DNA of 64,000 nt from Caulochytrium protostelioides (taxonomy: Eukaryota; Chytridiomycota; Caulochytriomycetes; Caulochytriales; Caulochytriaceae), in the NCBI GenBank assembly GCA_003615045.1, contig ML014176.1, positions 30,603 through 94,602 of the forward strand. The letters are read 5' to 3'. Below the pieces are notes generated by a model, which was given only the letters and a program-made list of their open reading frames with translations, did not search any database and was not told the DNA's origin. Below are positions 49,647 to 59,800 of this stretch, one piece after another. Position numbers and translations under genes: made by a program. The number at the start of each line of letters is the position of its first letter. Position 1 is the first letter of the stretch.

Positions 49647-52217
49647 TCATGATACGGCTGCTGCTGACGATGATGGTGAGGCTGATGGCGCAGCCGCGGA
49701 TGCCACGAGCAACTGAGAGCGCTTGCTTTCGAGGGCATCAATCTCCATTAGGAGCTGCTGCCGACGCAACTCGAGCTGCGCCACCTCACTGCCCGCCTGC
49801 TGCGCCATCTGAGTTTTCAGCTGCTGGATGAGGATGGTCGTGCGGTCGAGCCGGCGCTCGGCGCTCAGCTCCATCAGGTCGTGGCGGCTCTGACCTTCGC
49901 GGATCACGTCGCCGAGCCGCCGCTCGATCGTCTCGAGGCTGCTGCGCACGCCGTGCTGGAACTTGACCGTCTGCTGCCGCTCGTCGCGTGCCGCGTCCAG
50001 ATCCAGGTGCTTCGCAGCCCACGCAAGCACCTGCGCCGCGTCCGAGCCGCCGTGCACCCTGACTCCGCGGCTCGCGGCGGCGCCACTCAGTGCCGTCGGC
50101 GACCCCTGCTGGCACTCGGCCCGCAGGACGGCGTCCTGCTGCGTCGACATAGTGCTGAGCAGCGACATCACGGACGACATCTGGTCGCTTAGCGTCATCA
50201 ACAGCTGGGTGTTGGTACGCTCCGTGCCCCCCGTGCTCGGATCGGACGCCGCCAGGCCCGTCGTCGGCTCCAGCGCCGCCGTTGCGGGGACGAGGGCGGT
50301 CGAGCTGGCCTGACGCGAGGAGGCGGCGGACGCATCGCCGGTCGACGGCGTCGGATGCGCCGCGGCCGTCGCCTCGATATGCGATTCGAGCATCTGCTCG
50401 ATGTTCATCGTCGACTGCTGCAACGCATTGAGCTTGCTCTCGAACTTGGTCACGTGGCCCTTGATCTCCTTCGAGACCTGCGACTGCGCCGCTTTGTCCG
50501 TGAGCAGGTTCACGAGCCGGATCTGGCTCTGGTTGAGGAAGGCGACGACGTCCATCAGGCTGTCCAGCTTAGCCTGGATGATCTCGAGATGGCTGCTGCT
50601 CGCAGGCAGCGAGGACGACGACACGCCCTCCGCCAGCGCCGCGATCGTCTGCGTCGAGTCGCCGATCGGCGTCGTGCTCTCGCTGCGACTCGCAAGACCT
50701 TTGCCGCCGTCCGCGCTCTCGTCTTTGGTCAGCAGCTGACGGATCTCCTGGACCAGATCGCTCACGTAGGCCCGCGTGCGCTCGCCCTCGTGGACCAGCA
50801 GGGCCGTCAGGGGCGCCGCCGCCGACGGGGTGGCCGCGGGCGGCTGCGGCGCCGAAGCCGACGTCGCGGCCGCAGCAAAGGGCGTCCAAGGCGACGACGA
50901 TGCGTCCCCAGCCACGTGGCCAGACGCGTGCTCGAGTCCACTCGTCTCCCACTTGCGCAGCAGCTCGTCGGTCACCGACGGCAGCGGCGCCGCCGCCGTC
51001 CGGGGCCCGCCGACACCCATTAGCAGCCGCAGGGCCGTCAGCCAGCCCGCATAGTCCTCCTTCGTCTCGGCTTGCAGCGCAATCCATTGGCCCTTGGGGG
51101 GCGCCGTCGCGCGGTCGCTGGTGCCGCCCGCCGCGGACGCTGGCGGAGCCGTCAAGGGTGGCGTGGCGGCCACGTGGGCGGACGCCGAGTTCGCATGAAA
51201 GAAGGCGAACGCGTGGCGGTCGCCGGAGGTGAGCGACGACGGGGTCCGCGCCTCGAGGGGCACGCGCTCGTGCTCGCGCAGGTCGCGGCACTGCGTCAGG
51301 TCGATCACGCGCGCGGCCTCGCCGTTGTCGACGCCGGTCGCATCCATGTACAGCAGCAGCACGGGCTCCTTGGTCCCGCTGGCCAGCGGCGCGGCGCCCG
51401 GCAAGCAGGAGTTGACGGATCGCCCGCGTGCGCGCCGCGAGGCTGCCGCTGCCGCCGCCGCTGCTGCTGCGACCGATCCGCGCGCCACGGGCGCTTCCGA
51501 CGTGGCGTCAGCATCCAGGAAGGGGCGCAGCAGCCGCGGCGAGCCCTTGCTGCCCTCATACTCGGCCGCCTCGCTGTAGTGCTCGACGCTCGAGTACTTG
51601 GCGATCACCCAGTAGCGGCGGTTCTGCTGGTCATAGAGATAGCCCTGGCGGATGATGCGGTCGGTGTCGTCCGCATACGCCAGCCCGCGGGCGCTGGTCG
51701 CGGCGGCCGGCGTGGCGACCGGCGTGGCGGCGGCGGCGGCCGGCAGCACGCCCGCCGACGCGACGGGGAACGCGGTTTCGGCGATGGCGTCGCTCGCTTG
51801 GTACGCGTCGCTCACGCCCGACCGCAAGTCGTCCGTCAAACCGGAGGAGACGGCGTCGGCCGCCGTCGCCGCCGTTGCTGCTGCCGACATCGCCGCCGCG
51901 GGCGGATGCGGCAGCGGGCCGTGGGTCGGCCGGGGGCTCGGCAGCAGCGGGGCGAGGGCCGCGGCCGCGCGGCTGGGGCTCAGCCGCGACGCCGACGGCG
52001 CCGGCGACGATCCGGCGGCCGGCACGACGTCGCCCGCGGATGGGCCGCCGGCCGCGGCCTGGACTTTCGGGTGGGCGGCGGCCCGTGCGTCCGCGGCGTT
52101 GGCCGACGCCGCCAGGCCGGCGGCAGGACTGATGGCGGCCGTGGTGGCGCTGGGCAAGGCCCGCGGCGGCGCGCCACGCTCCTGCTGGCGCGACTGCAGA
52201 TACTGCGAGAGCGACAT
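49647..52217 (-). CDS. PH-domain protein with C-terminal coiled coil
   Basis: 856 residues from the ATG at 52217 (MSLSQYLQSRQQERG); the frame upstream is leader-like. The first 180 residues are Ala/Ser/Pro-rich. A pleckstrin-homology domain spans about 182-402: RIIRQGYLYDQQNRRYWVIAKY opens it, VLLLYMDATG and VIDLTQCRDLREHE are middle strands, and WIALQAETKEDYAGWLTALR is the C-terminal helix with its invariant Trp. The domain is stretched by low-complexity loops. Further helices (VHEGERTRAYVSDLVQEIRQ, then VAFLNQSQIRLVNLLTDKAA) lead to a terminal coiled coil (about 800-845, TILIQQLKTQMAQQ, ELRRQQLLMEIDALESKR). A membrane-lipid-linked scaffold role is inferred from the PH domain. No specific orthologue recognised. 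Confidence 0.75.
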   Translation of the reverse strand: MSLSQYLQSRQQERGAPPRALPSATTAAISPAAGLAASANAADARAAAHPKVQAAAGGPSAGDVVPAAGSSPAPSASRLSPSRAAAALAPLLPSPRPTHGPLPHPPAAAMSAAATAATAADAVSSGLTDDLRSGVSDAYQASDAIAETAFPVASAGVLPAAAAATPVATPAAATSARGLAYADDTDRIIRQGYLYDQQNRRYWVIAKYSSVEHYSEAAEYEGSKGSPRLLRPFLDADATSEAPVARGSVAAAAAAAAAASRRARGRSVNSCLPGAAPLASGTKEPVLLLYMDATGVDNGEAARVIDLTQCRDLREHERVPLEARTPSSLTSGDRHAFAFFHANSASAHVAATPPLTAPPASAAGGTSDRATAPPKGQWIALQAETKEDYAGWLTALRLLMGVGGPRTAAAPLPSVTDELLRKWETSGLEHASGHVAGDASSSPWTPFAAAATSASAPQPPAATPSAAAPLTALLVHEGERTRAYVSDLVQEIRQLLTKDESADGGKGLASRSESTTPIGDSTQTIAALAEGVSSSSLPASSSHLEIIQAKLDSLMDVVAFLNQSQIRLVNLLTDKAAQSQVSKEIKGHVTKFESKLNALQQSTMNIEQMLESHIEATAAAHPTPSTGDASAASSRQASSTALVPATAALEPTTGLAASDPSTGGTERTNTQLLMTLSDQMSSVMSLLSTMSTQQDAVLRAECQQGSPTALSGAAASRGVRVHGGSDAAQVLAWAAKHLDLDAARDERQQTVKFQHGVRSSLETIERRLGDVIREGQSRHDLMELSAERRLDRTTILIQQLKTQMAQQAGSEVAQLELRRQQLLMEIDALESKRSQLLVASAAAPSASPSSSAAAVS

Positions 52218-52630
52218 GGTCACGGCGCGGGAAATGCCGGGGAGCGGTGGTGCGTGGCGATGGTGGGAGAACGGCCGGCGAGCGCGGCGCCGTGCCGCGT
52301 GAGGTCCTCTCGCCGGACCAGGCGGCGCGCCGGCCGGTCGCCGCATCGTGTTGCCGCGTCGGACTTGAGGATGCACGCGGGTTCATGCGTCTCGCTGAAG
52401 CGGGCGAAACGGCATGGAGATCAGCTTCCTGCCGCGCCGCACAGGCCACAGCGATCGGGCGTGTGGCGCACGCCGGTGGCGATCCGCCCCACGATGGCTT
52501 TCCGGGGCGCGCTGCGTGCCCCCTGGCGCCGCATCGCCGTCGTCGGAGCTACCGCCGGCGCGTCGATCCTGTTCTGGCCATCCCTTCGCGTGACATGGAT
52601 GTAAGTATGAAACGACGCCATCCAGCGTCG
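52218..52630. other. intergenic region
   Basis: 0.41 kb between tandem minus-strand genes, presumably the promoter of the PH-domain gene and the 3' end of STPG2. Nothing else seen. Confidence 0.5.
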
Positions 52631-54541
52631 TCAGGCGCGGCGCGCGGGGGCCGCGTCGTCAAAGGTGACATTAAACGATTTGTGCTCGAGCAGCTTGCCG
52701 TCATAGGTGCCCGGGCCCGGATGCGCGGCGCCCGCGGGCCGCGTCGAGGCCGGCCGCGCGAGCTTGACGACCGGCACGTGGTGGAGCCGCTCGGCCGGCC
52801 GCGCCACGTCGTACTCGCCGGGACCCGGCGCGCGTGCATGCGCCTTGACCTGCTGTTCGAAGAGGAACGTGCGCGCCGCCGCCGCGGTCATGTTGTACGC
52901 GAGCCGCCCGTGGTCCGCGACGGCGCGCGACGCGCCGTCCACCTCGTACCGCCCGGGGCCCACGTGCGGCCGGGCCTCGCTGGCGGCGTGCGATGCCAGC
53001 GGCGAGCTGAACCGCGCCGCCGTCTGCCCGAACGCCGCGCCGCCGTGCGCGCCGCCGCCGCCGTCGTCCGCCGCCGCGCCGCGGTCGCCCGTCAGCGCGT
53101 GCAGGAGGTGCTGCACCGCCGGGCCGCGGTAGACGGTCCCACCCTGGGGCTGCGTCGCGCGGTCCGGGCTCGGCGCCGCCGACGCGGCCGCGATGCGCGC
53201 AGATGCCGACGCGGGCGCCGGGCGCTTGCGCACCGCGAACTCGTCCCGCACGCGGCCGAAGGCCACGGCTGTCTCCTCGCGGCGGCGCGGCGGCGCGACG
53301 TTCAGCGCGCTGCGCACCGCATACGTGCCCGGCGCCGGGTGGGCCCGCGGGTCGTCGTGCCGCTGCGGCGGCCCGAACCGCGGCGCCGTCGAGCTGAACG
53401 CGGCGTCCTGCTGCGACGGCGACGGACGGGCGCCGCCGCCCGCGCGGGGCGAGGCGCTGTGCGGATGGTATGCCGCTGGCCCCGGAGAGTCGGACGCGAG
53501 GGGCTTGGCGGCGGCCGGCGCGCCGAACGACGGGCCCGGCCGGTGGGACGACGCGATCGTGTGCGGCCGAGAGGCCGAGAGATCGCCGTAGGCGCCCGGG
53601 CCCGGCTGCGCCTCGCGCGCGGCCTGGCGGATCAGCCGCTCGATCGTGCGGCCTTCGGCGCCGGGGGTCGCCGTGTGCGCCACAGGGCGCTCGTCGAGCT
53701 GGACGCGGCCCTTGCGGAGTTGGGCGCGCCACGCGTGGGCGTCGCGGCCCACGTCGTCGTCGTGGGAGAGCGAGCGGACCATGCCGCGCCACGGACTGTA
53801 CGCGCCCGGCGCGGGAGCCTCGGCGGCGTCCGGCCGCACGAGCCGTGTGCGCTCGGCGCCGCCGAAGCTGAAGCCGCGGCCGGCGGCGCGGCTCTGGTCG
53901 ACGAACGAAACGGGGTCGGCCCACTCGCGCGCCGGCGCCGGCGCGAGCACCGGGTCCGTGCGCAGCCGCAGCTCGCCGGACGCCTCGTCGTAGCCGTTCG
54001 TCCACCGGCCCGTCGGGATGCTCGGCGGCCCGTTCTGCCGCGTCCACCGCAGCGCCGCCTTGGCCGACGGCTTGGCAGCGGCGCCCGCGGCAGCGCCGGC
54101 GGCGGCGCCCGCGGCCGGTGGGCGGTGGCCCCAGAGGAGGCGGGCCGGGTCGACGGGCTCATAGGACCCGGGGCCGACGGGATGCGGCGGCCGCGACGGC
54201 CGGAACCGCGGCACGCGGCTCGCCCCGAAGAGCGCCGTCGTGTGCCCGAGCACGATCGCCGTCTTGCCCGGCGCGAGCGTCACGTCGTACGCGCCGGGGC
54301 TCGGGAGCGCGCGCCGCGCCACGGATACGTCGAAGGGTCCCGTGCGCGGCGTCATCTGCGAGAACGGCGCGTAGCCCGTGGCGCCGTCGGCGCCGCCGTG
54401 GCTGCCCTGGGGATGGCTCAGCGGGTGGCCGCCGCCGCCAACGGGGCCATCGAGGCCGGGCGACGGGTAGGTGCCGGGCCCGACGTGGGGGCCCGTGCCG
54501 CCCGGCTGCAGCAGCGTGGCCCGCTTCGCCCGGGAATACAT
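52631..54541 (-). CDS. STPG2: STPG2-like sperm-tail PG-rich (SHIPPO) repeat protein
   Basis: 636 residues from the ATG at 54541. The start MYSRAKRATLLQPGGTGPHV followed by GPGTY matches the distinctive N-terminus of animal STPG2 (MYDRAP..., then HVGPGSY). Many SHIPPO-type P-G-P-G-x-Y repeats follow (SPGAYDV, GPGSYEP, GPGAYGD, GPAAYHP, APGTYAV, GPGRYEV, GPGEYDV, GPGTYDG), spaced about 40-70 residues apart, and the protein ends on a short Asn-Val-Thr-Phe strand. Repeat proteins of this family bind inside or along axonemal microtubules of motile flagella. Its presence implies the organism makes a flagellum, as zoospores do. The linkers are Ala/Arg-rich. Orthology to STPG2 rather than another SHIPPO protein rests on the N-terminus. 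Confidence 0.85.
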   Translation of the reverse strand: MYSRAKRATLLQPGGTGPHVGPGTYPSPGLDGPVGGGGHPLSHPQGSHGGADGATGYAPFSQMTPRTGPFDVSVARRALPSPGAYDVTLAPGKTAIVLGHTTALFGASRVPRFRPSRPPHPVGPGSYEPVDPARLLWGHRPPAAGAAAGAAAGAAAKPSAKAALRWTRQNGPPSIPTGRWTNGYDEASGELRLRTDPVLAPAPAREWADPVSFVDQSRAAGRGFSFGGAERTRLVRPDAAEAPAPGAYSPWRGMVRSLSHDDDVGRDAHAWRAQLRKGRVQLDERPVAHTATPGAEGRTIERLIRQAAREAQPGPGAYGDLSASRPHTIASSHRPGPSFGAPAAAKPLASDSPGPAAYHPHSASPRAGGGARPSPSQQDAAFSSTAPRFGPPQRHDDPRAHPAPGTYAVRSALNVAPPRRREETAVAFGRVRDEFAVRKRPAPASASARIAAASAAPSPDRATQPQGGTVYRGPAVQHLLHALTGDRGAAADDGGGGAHGGAAFGQTAARFSSPLASHAASEARPHVGPGRYEVDGASRAVADHGRLAYNMTAAAARTFLFEQQVKAHARAPGPGEYDVARPAERLHHVPVVKLARPASTRPAGAAHPGPGTYDGKLLEHKSFNVTFDDAAPARRA

Positions 54542-55457
54542 CGCGGCGATCAACGGTCGGCAGCGAAGAAGCAGCGGACGCGTCGGTCTCGGCAGCAGGG
54601 GAGCGAGCGCAAGGCAGGATGGCGGGCGGGGATCGACACCAGAGTGAGTCGGGAGGCGGACCGGGTCGGGAAGACGCTCGCACGCAAGGACGGGGCCGAT
54701 CGTCGAGATCGTGGGCGAGGGGGGCAATCATTTGAGGCACGACGATCCATCCCCGGGTGGCCGAGCCGCGTCGCCTTGAAGCGATGCCTTCTGCACGGCC
54801 GTGGCCTCGCGGTCCCACGTGCCCGTCGCCCACGTGCGCTGTCGAACGGGCCGCGAGGGACTGCCTGGACCGGCTAACTCCGCCGATCGGCTCCAACACC
54901 GCCAGAAAAACAATGGTGGGTGGCCGATCACGGCCCCGAGCGGCCCCGAACGCGGGGCCGCCGCCGCCGCCGCCGCCACCAAGCTCCGCTAGGAACGGCA
55001 AAAGGGGGGTCGGCCAGCGTTCTTCACCTGCGCGCGTATGCTGCAACAACATCGAAGCCCGCCTGTGAGAAGCGATGCGATACCGGTGATCGAACGGCCG
55101 CTCGAACCTCGAACATGGGCATACCCAGACCATCGCCATCCTCCGGCCGATCGCCGCGCCGGCCAACAGGCAGTCACCCGCGACGTGGCCCACGGAAACG
55201 GTGGCCATGGTCTCGTCATGGCGCAGGACCCGCGTCGCAAGAACTCCTCGAGATCGACCATGGCCGGCACAGGATCGGCTTTCGGCTTCCAAGCATGGCC
55301 AGAAGCCATCCGAGTCGCCCGGGTCATGGTGGCGGCCGTCGGGTCGCGCGAACATCCCTTCGTGTCATATCATCTGATATCGTCGATTTTAGATAGAAGC
55401 CTCAGCCATCCGTCCAATCAGTTTATAGAACATTGCCGGGGCGGGAAGCGATGGGGT
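54542..55457. other. intergenic region
   Basis: 0.9 kb between STPG2 and HDDC2. Frames on both strands are short or compositional. Likely the STPG2 promoter. Confidence 0.5.
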
Positions 55458-56201
55458 TTAGGAGGACGCAGAGGAAGATGCTTCCGACAGCTCCGGGTGG
55501 ACGGCCTTCCACGCGTCGCGACGGCGGTAGAGCTCGGCCACCCAGTCCTGGACGACGGCGGTCTTGAACTTGCCGCGCGTGCTGATAAAGAACTCTTCAA
55601 GCAGGCGCATCTCGCGCTGCTCATACTCGAACGTCTGCACGATGAATTCGTACTTGTCGATCTCCTTGACGATCTGCGCCTCGCGCGTCTTGCCGGCCTC
55701 GTACTCGTTGTACAGCGCGAGCACGCGCTGGGCTTGCGGGCCGTTCTCGAGCATCGCGGCGATCTGGGCCATCGCGTCGCGCTCGAGGCCGTGCTTCACA
55801 TCGGGCGCGACGTTCTGCGACGGCGTGATGTCGCCCACGATGGCCTCCGCGAGATCGTGCACGGCGGCCATCAGCGCGCAGCGCCCGACATCGAGCCCGG
55901 GCACGGCGGGCAACACGAGCGCCATCAGCGTCATGCGGTGCATGTGGTCGCTGATCGACTCGCACCGCTCGATGCCTTGCTCGATCCAGCCCGTGCGCCG
56001 CGTCGTCTTGAGGCTCTCGCAGAGATGGAAGAAATCTAGGACCGCGCCCGGGCTGATCGGCGGGTCGCCCACGGCGCTCGCCGCCTCAAACCGCGTGCCC
56101 GACAGGTTGCTCGCATGCACGGGCGCCGCCGCCGTCGCCGCCGCCGCCGCCGCGGGCGCTGCCGCCGCGGCAGGCGCCGTGGCCGCCGGATCCATCGTCA
56201 T
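55458..56201 (-). CDS. HDDC2: HDDC2/YGK1-type HD-domain 5'-deoxynucleotidase
   Basis: 247 residues from the ATG at 56201 (MTMDPAATAP; a second ATG is two codons on). An Ala-rich leader of about 30 residues precedes the HD domain: VLDFFHLCESLKTTRRTGWI, then ESISDHMHRMTLMAL, then CALMAAVHDLAEAIVGDITP. The H...HD...D ligands for a divalent metal are in place. The C-terminal part (KEIDKYEFIVQTFEYEQREM, then LEEFFISTRGKF, then VQDWVAELYRRRD) is typical of the HDDC2/YfbR/YGK1 group, which removes phosphate from deoxynucleoside 5'-monophosphates. The Ala leader is not a clear targeting signal, so a cytosolic location is most likely. Full length for the family (human 204) apart from the leader. Confidence 0.92.
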   Translation of the reverse strand: MTMDPAATAPAAAAAPAAAAAATAAAPVHASNLSGTRFEAASAVGDPPISPGAVLDFFHLCESLKTTRRTGWIEQGIERCESISDHMHRMTLMALVLPAVPGLDVGRCALMAAVHDLAEAIVGDITPSQNVAPDVKHGLERDAMAQIAAMLENGPQAQRVLALYNEYEAGKTREAQIVKEIDKYEFIVQTFEYEQREMRLLEEFFISTRGKFKTAVVQDWVAELYRRRDAWKAVHPELSEASSSASS

Positions 56202-56833
56202 CGCCAAGGGCGGGACCGAGTGGCAGAACAAAGAGGGAAAGCGCCGAGAAAACGGAGGGGATCAGTCGTGGCAAACAGGGTGTTGGGCGAGCGCTGCTGG
56301 GTGGCCGTCCGTCTATCCATGCGGGTCGGGGTGCATGGGGGACGGCGATCCGCAGTGGCGAACACGGGCTCGCGGCCTTTCCCATCCCCGCTGATGCGAG
56401 CGAGCGCTGACCAAGCGACAGCGCGCGCGACGCTCTCGCTGCGCACCAAGTATCCGCAAGCAAGAGCGGCAGCGGTAGACCGTCCAAGCAAGCCGGAGCG
56501 AACGAGACCCTCCAGGCTGCGCCGACCTACAAGCCCAGGCGCTGGTCGGAGGCGCTGGGGCCGCCGTCCGAAGGACCGCCACAAGGGCCGCTCGCGTCGG
56601 TTCAGCGCTGCCGAAGGAACCGACTGTGGCCGGTGTCGAAGCCCATCATCGAAAATAAGATAAAAAGGAAAGCGGCATTGGGCGTAGCGGCGGGTTCTTT
56701 TTCTTTCGGCACGGCCGATCTGCCATATCGCGTCGTCGCGCGCCCTGCCCACGCGCGAGCCCCCGCACCCCAGTAAACCCCTCGCGAAAGCCCGTTCATC
56801 GCAGAAGGCGGCACGTGAGTGATCAGTAGAGCG
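56202..56833. other. intergenic region
   Basis: 0.63 kb between the HDDC2 start and the 3' end of the disordered-protein gene. No feature recognised. Confidence 0.5.
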
Positions 56834-59800
56834 TTAGGTGAAGGCGAGGAGCTCGCCGAGCGTCGCGCCGCGCGCCGTCCGGGTCCACAGCGCCAGGAAA
56901 TCGACCGCGTCGGCGGCGTCGGCGCGCGGCGCGGTCGCCGACCCGGCGGCGGCCTCGCCTGCCGGGGGCTCAAAGACCACGGCCGGGTCCCAGCGGCGCC
57001 GGACGTCGAGGCGCACGATGCGGCTGCGCAAGCGCTTCCACGCCGCGAGCTGCGTGTCCGTCATGACGACGCGGTTGGCGGGCGACGCTGGCGACGCCGC
57101 CGCCGCCGGCGACGGGCTGAAGAGGCCGCCGGACGCAGAGGCCGCGGCGTCCGCCATCGCGCCCTCGCCATCCATGCCGGGCTCGGGGCGCGGCGCGGGC
57201 GACGGCAGCCGGCCGTTGGCGAGCGGCAGCGGCGACATGGCGGCTGGGTCGGCGGCGACGGCAGCCGCGAGCGCCGGGCTCGGCGCGTCCGACGCGTCGC
57301 CCGCGGTCTCGGCCGCTGCGGCGCGCTGCGCATGGAGCGCACGGACGCGCTCGGTCCAGTGCGGCCGGCGGCCGGAGCGCCGTCGGCCGGCGCCGTCCAT
57401 GTCGCCGTCGCCGTCGCCATCGCCGTCGGGATCGATATCGGTGCCCGTAATATCGCTGCTGCTGGCGAAGCCTTCGTCGTCGGTGCTCGCCAAGCCTGCG
57501 GCATCGCCGTCGCCGTCGCCGTCGGCATCGGCGGGCTCTTCGCGCAGCGGCGACAACGTGCGGTCGGGATTAGCGCGGACCGTGTCCATCAGCGCTTTCA
57601 GCTGCAGCACGAGCTCGCGGGCTTTCTCAACGTCCCGCGCCGACGCGTGGCCCGACGCGGCCGATGCCGCCGTCGGCGTCGGCGTCAATACCGGCATCGG
57701 CATCGGCGGCTTACCGCTATGAAGCGCCTCCACGGGCGCTGACCGATCGGACGGCGCTGCCGCGGCGTCCTGCGAGGACGCTTCCGCAGCCATGCTCGGC
57801 GGCATCGACGGCATCGCGGCGACGCCATCAAGCTCGGGGTCGCGCGACGACGCCGTCGGTACGGTCGCACCCTCGGACACGCCGTCTGGCCGAGCAGCAC
57901 ACGGCTCGTCCGTCGTGGCGGCGGCGCCGGCGGCGGTGAGCGCCTCCTGCTTGACGGAAGCCAGAACCGTTTTGGTGCGGGGAAGCGTCTTCTGGACAAT
58001 CAGATGGAGCTTGGTGCTGATCGAAAGCGTCTTTTCTTGGCGCTCCTGCCGGCGCCGCGCCCGCTCCTCGTCCGTGGCCGCCGCGTCCGCGGGCTCGGGC
58101 GACGACCGCTCGGTGGATGGCGCAGCAGGCGGGAGCGGTGACGCGCTGGCGCTATCCTCGTCCCCGTCCTCGTTGTCAAAGGCATCCAGGTCGTGCGAGT
58201 CCAACTCGGACATCTGGAGGTCCGCGGCCACAGCGGCCGGCGCCGGCGCCGACTCGGACGCCACGAGCCGCGGCACGGGCGGCGCCGCGCGGAGGGGTGA
58301 CGGCGGCTCCGGGAACGCGGCGGCTGAGGCCGCGACGCGCTCGAGCGTGGCCGGCGAGACCGTCAGCTGCGCCCGCGCGAGCTTGTGCCGCGCCGTATGC
58401 TCCATCGGCGCGCGGTGGGACAGGCTCTTGCTCCGCATCAGGGTCGCCGACACAATGCCCGGAATGAAGGCCGCCGAGGGACGACACGACGCCAGCGTTG
58501 CCGCGGCCGCGGGCGTCGTGGGCACGGTGGGCGACGCCGACGCTGGCGCCGCCGTCGGCATGGGACCCGGGGGGGTCGCCGGCGCGGTCGTCAGTGCGGC
58601 CGTGGACGGCTCGGCGGTCGCCGCGAACGCCGTGGGGCCGGGCGGCAGCGGCGATGCTGGCGATACCGCGGTAGCACGGCGGGCATGGTCGCCGTCCGAG
58701 CCAAGCGCCGCGAGGTCCACATCGATCGTGGGCGTCGTGGTGGCCGACGCGGCGGAGGCGTCCACTTCTTCAGGCTCGGCCATGCTCCGGCTGTGGCGGT
58801 CAAGGGTGCGAGTGGCCAACAGATCGTTGAGGTTGCGCGGAAGACTCGGGAAGGGGACGACGTGCGTGGCCGCCGTCGGGTACGCGTCACTCTCGGAGTC
58901 GAGGGTCATGTCCACATCGGACACCGGCGACGCGAACGGCCGCTCGCGGTCGTCATGCGCCTCAGGGTGGTCGTCGTCGCCGTCATCGTCGACAGCGCTG
59001 CGGATCGGAGAGGCGTCGTCGCCGTCCTCATTGGGGTCGAGCTTCACACGCGCCGACGGCGATATGGACGAGGGGGAGGACGCGGTGGCGGCCAAGCCGT
59101 CATCGGGACCCGTCTCCGCGTCGTCCTGCGGCGTCGTGAACGCCGCAACGGTCGTCGGAGATTCATCGCCCAGGCGCGTGGACGCGGCCGCGGCGAGGCC
59201 CATCAGTTTGACGAGTCCCGGGCGCAGCACCGCCTCGTCCGCGGCGCAGTACTCCGCATACACATCGAGTTCGTCGACATGCGCCGACGACGTGGGCTGC
59301 GGCGGCGTATGCATCCTGGCGCGGCGCGAGCGCGCATGCGTCAGATGCACGATATCCATCGGCCGCGGCGCGTCGGACGGGGCCGCGCCGTCGCGGCGCG
59401 AGACGTGCCGCGCCAGCGGCGAGCGCCGACTCGATGGCCGATCTGCCGCGCCGGTCGCAAAGATCTGGCGCATGTTCGTGAGACTGCGCGCGCGCAGCGT
59501 TGTCGCTGCCTGTCGGAGTTTGCGGACGGCGTCGCCAGACGCTGATGCGAGGCCCGTCTTGCGCCGGCGCAGCACCGATGGGTCGGCGTCGTCTAGCGGC
59601 AGCATCGCGTCAAGCTGCATCGTCTCGCGCGCCACCGACGCGTCCTGATGGGGGGTAGCGCCGGCAGCGAGCCGCGGCGCGCCGAGACTCATACTGCGCC
59701 GCGCCGTGGACATAACCGATGCATGGGCCTCACCCGTCATGCCGGACGCCGTCGAGGGCCGTCGCGGACCCGCCGCCGCCCACGCGCGCCGACGGTCGGC

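Noticed and set aside
52247..54877. 876-codon plus-strand frame
   Set aside because: Antisense of STPG2, which has repeated PGPGxY motifs; the plus frame is compositional.
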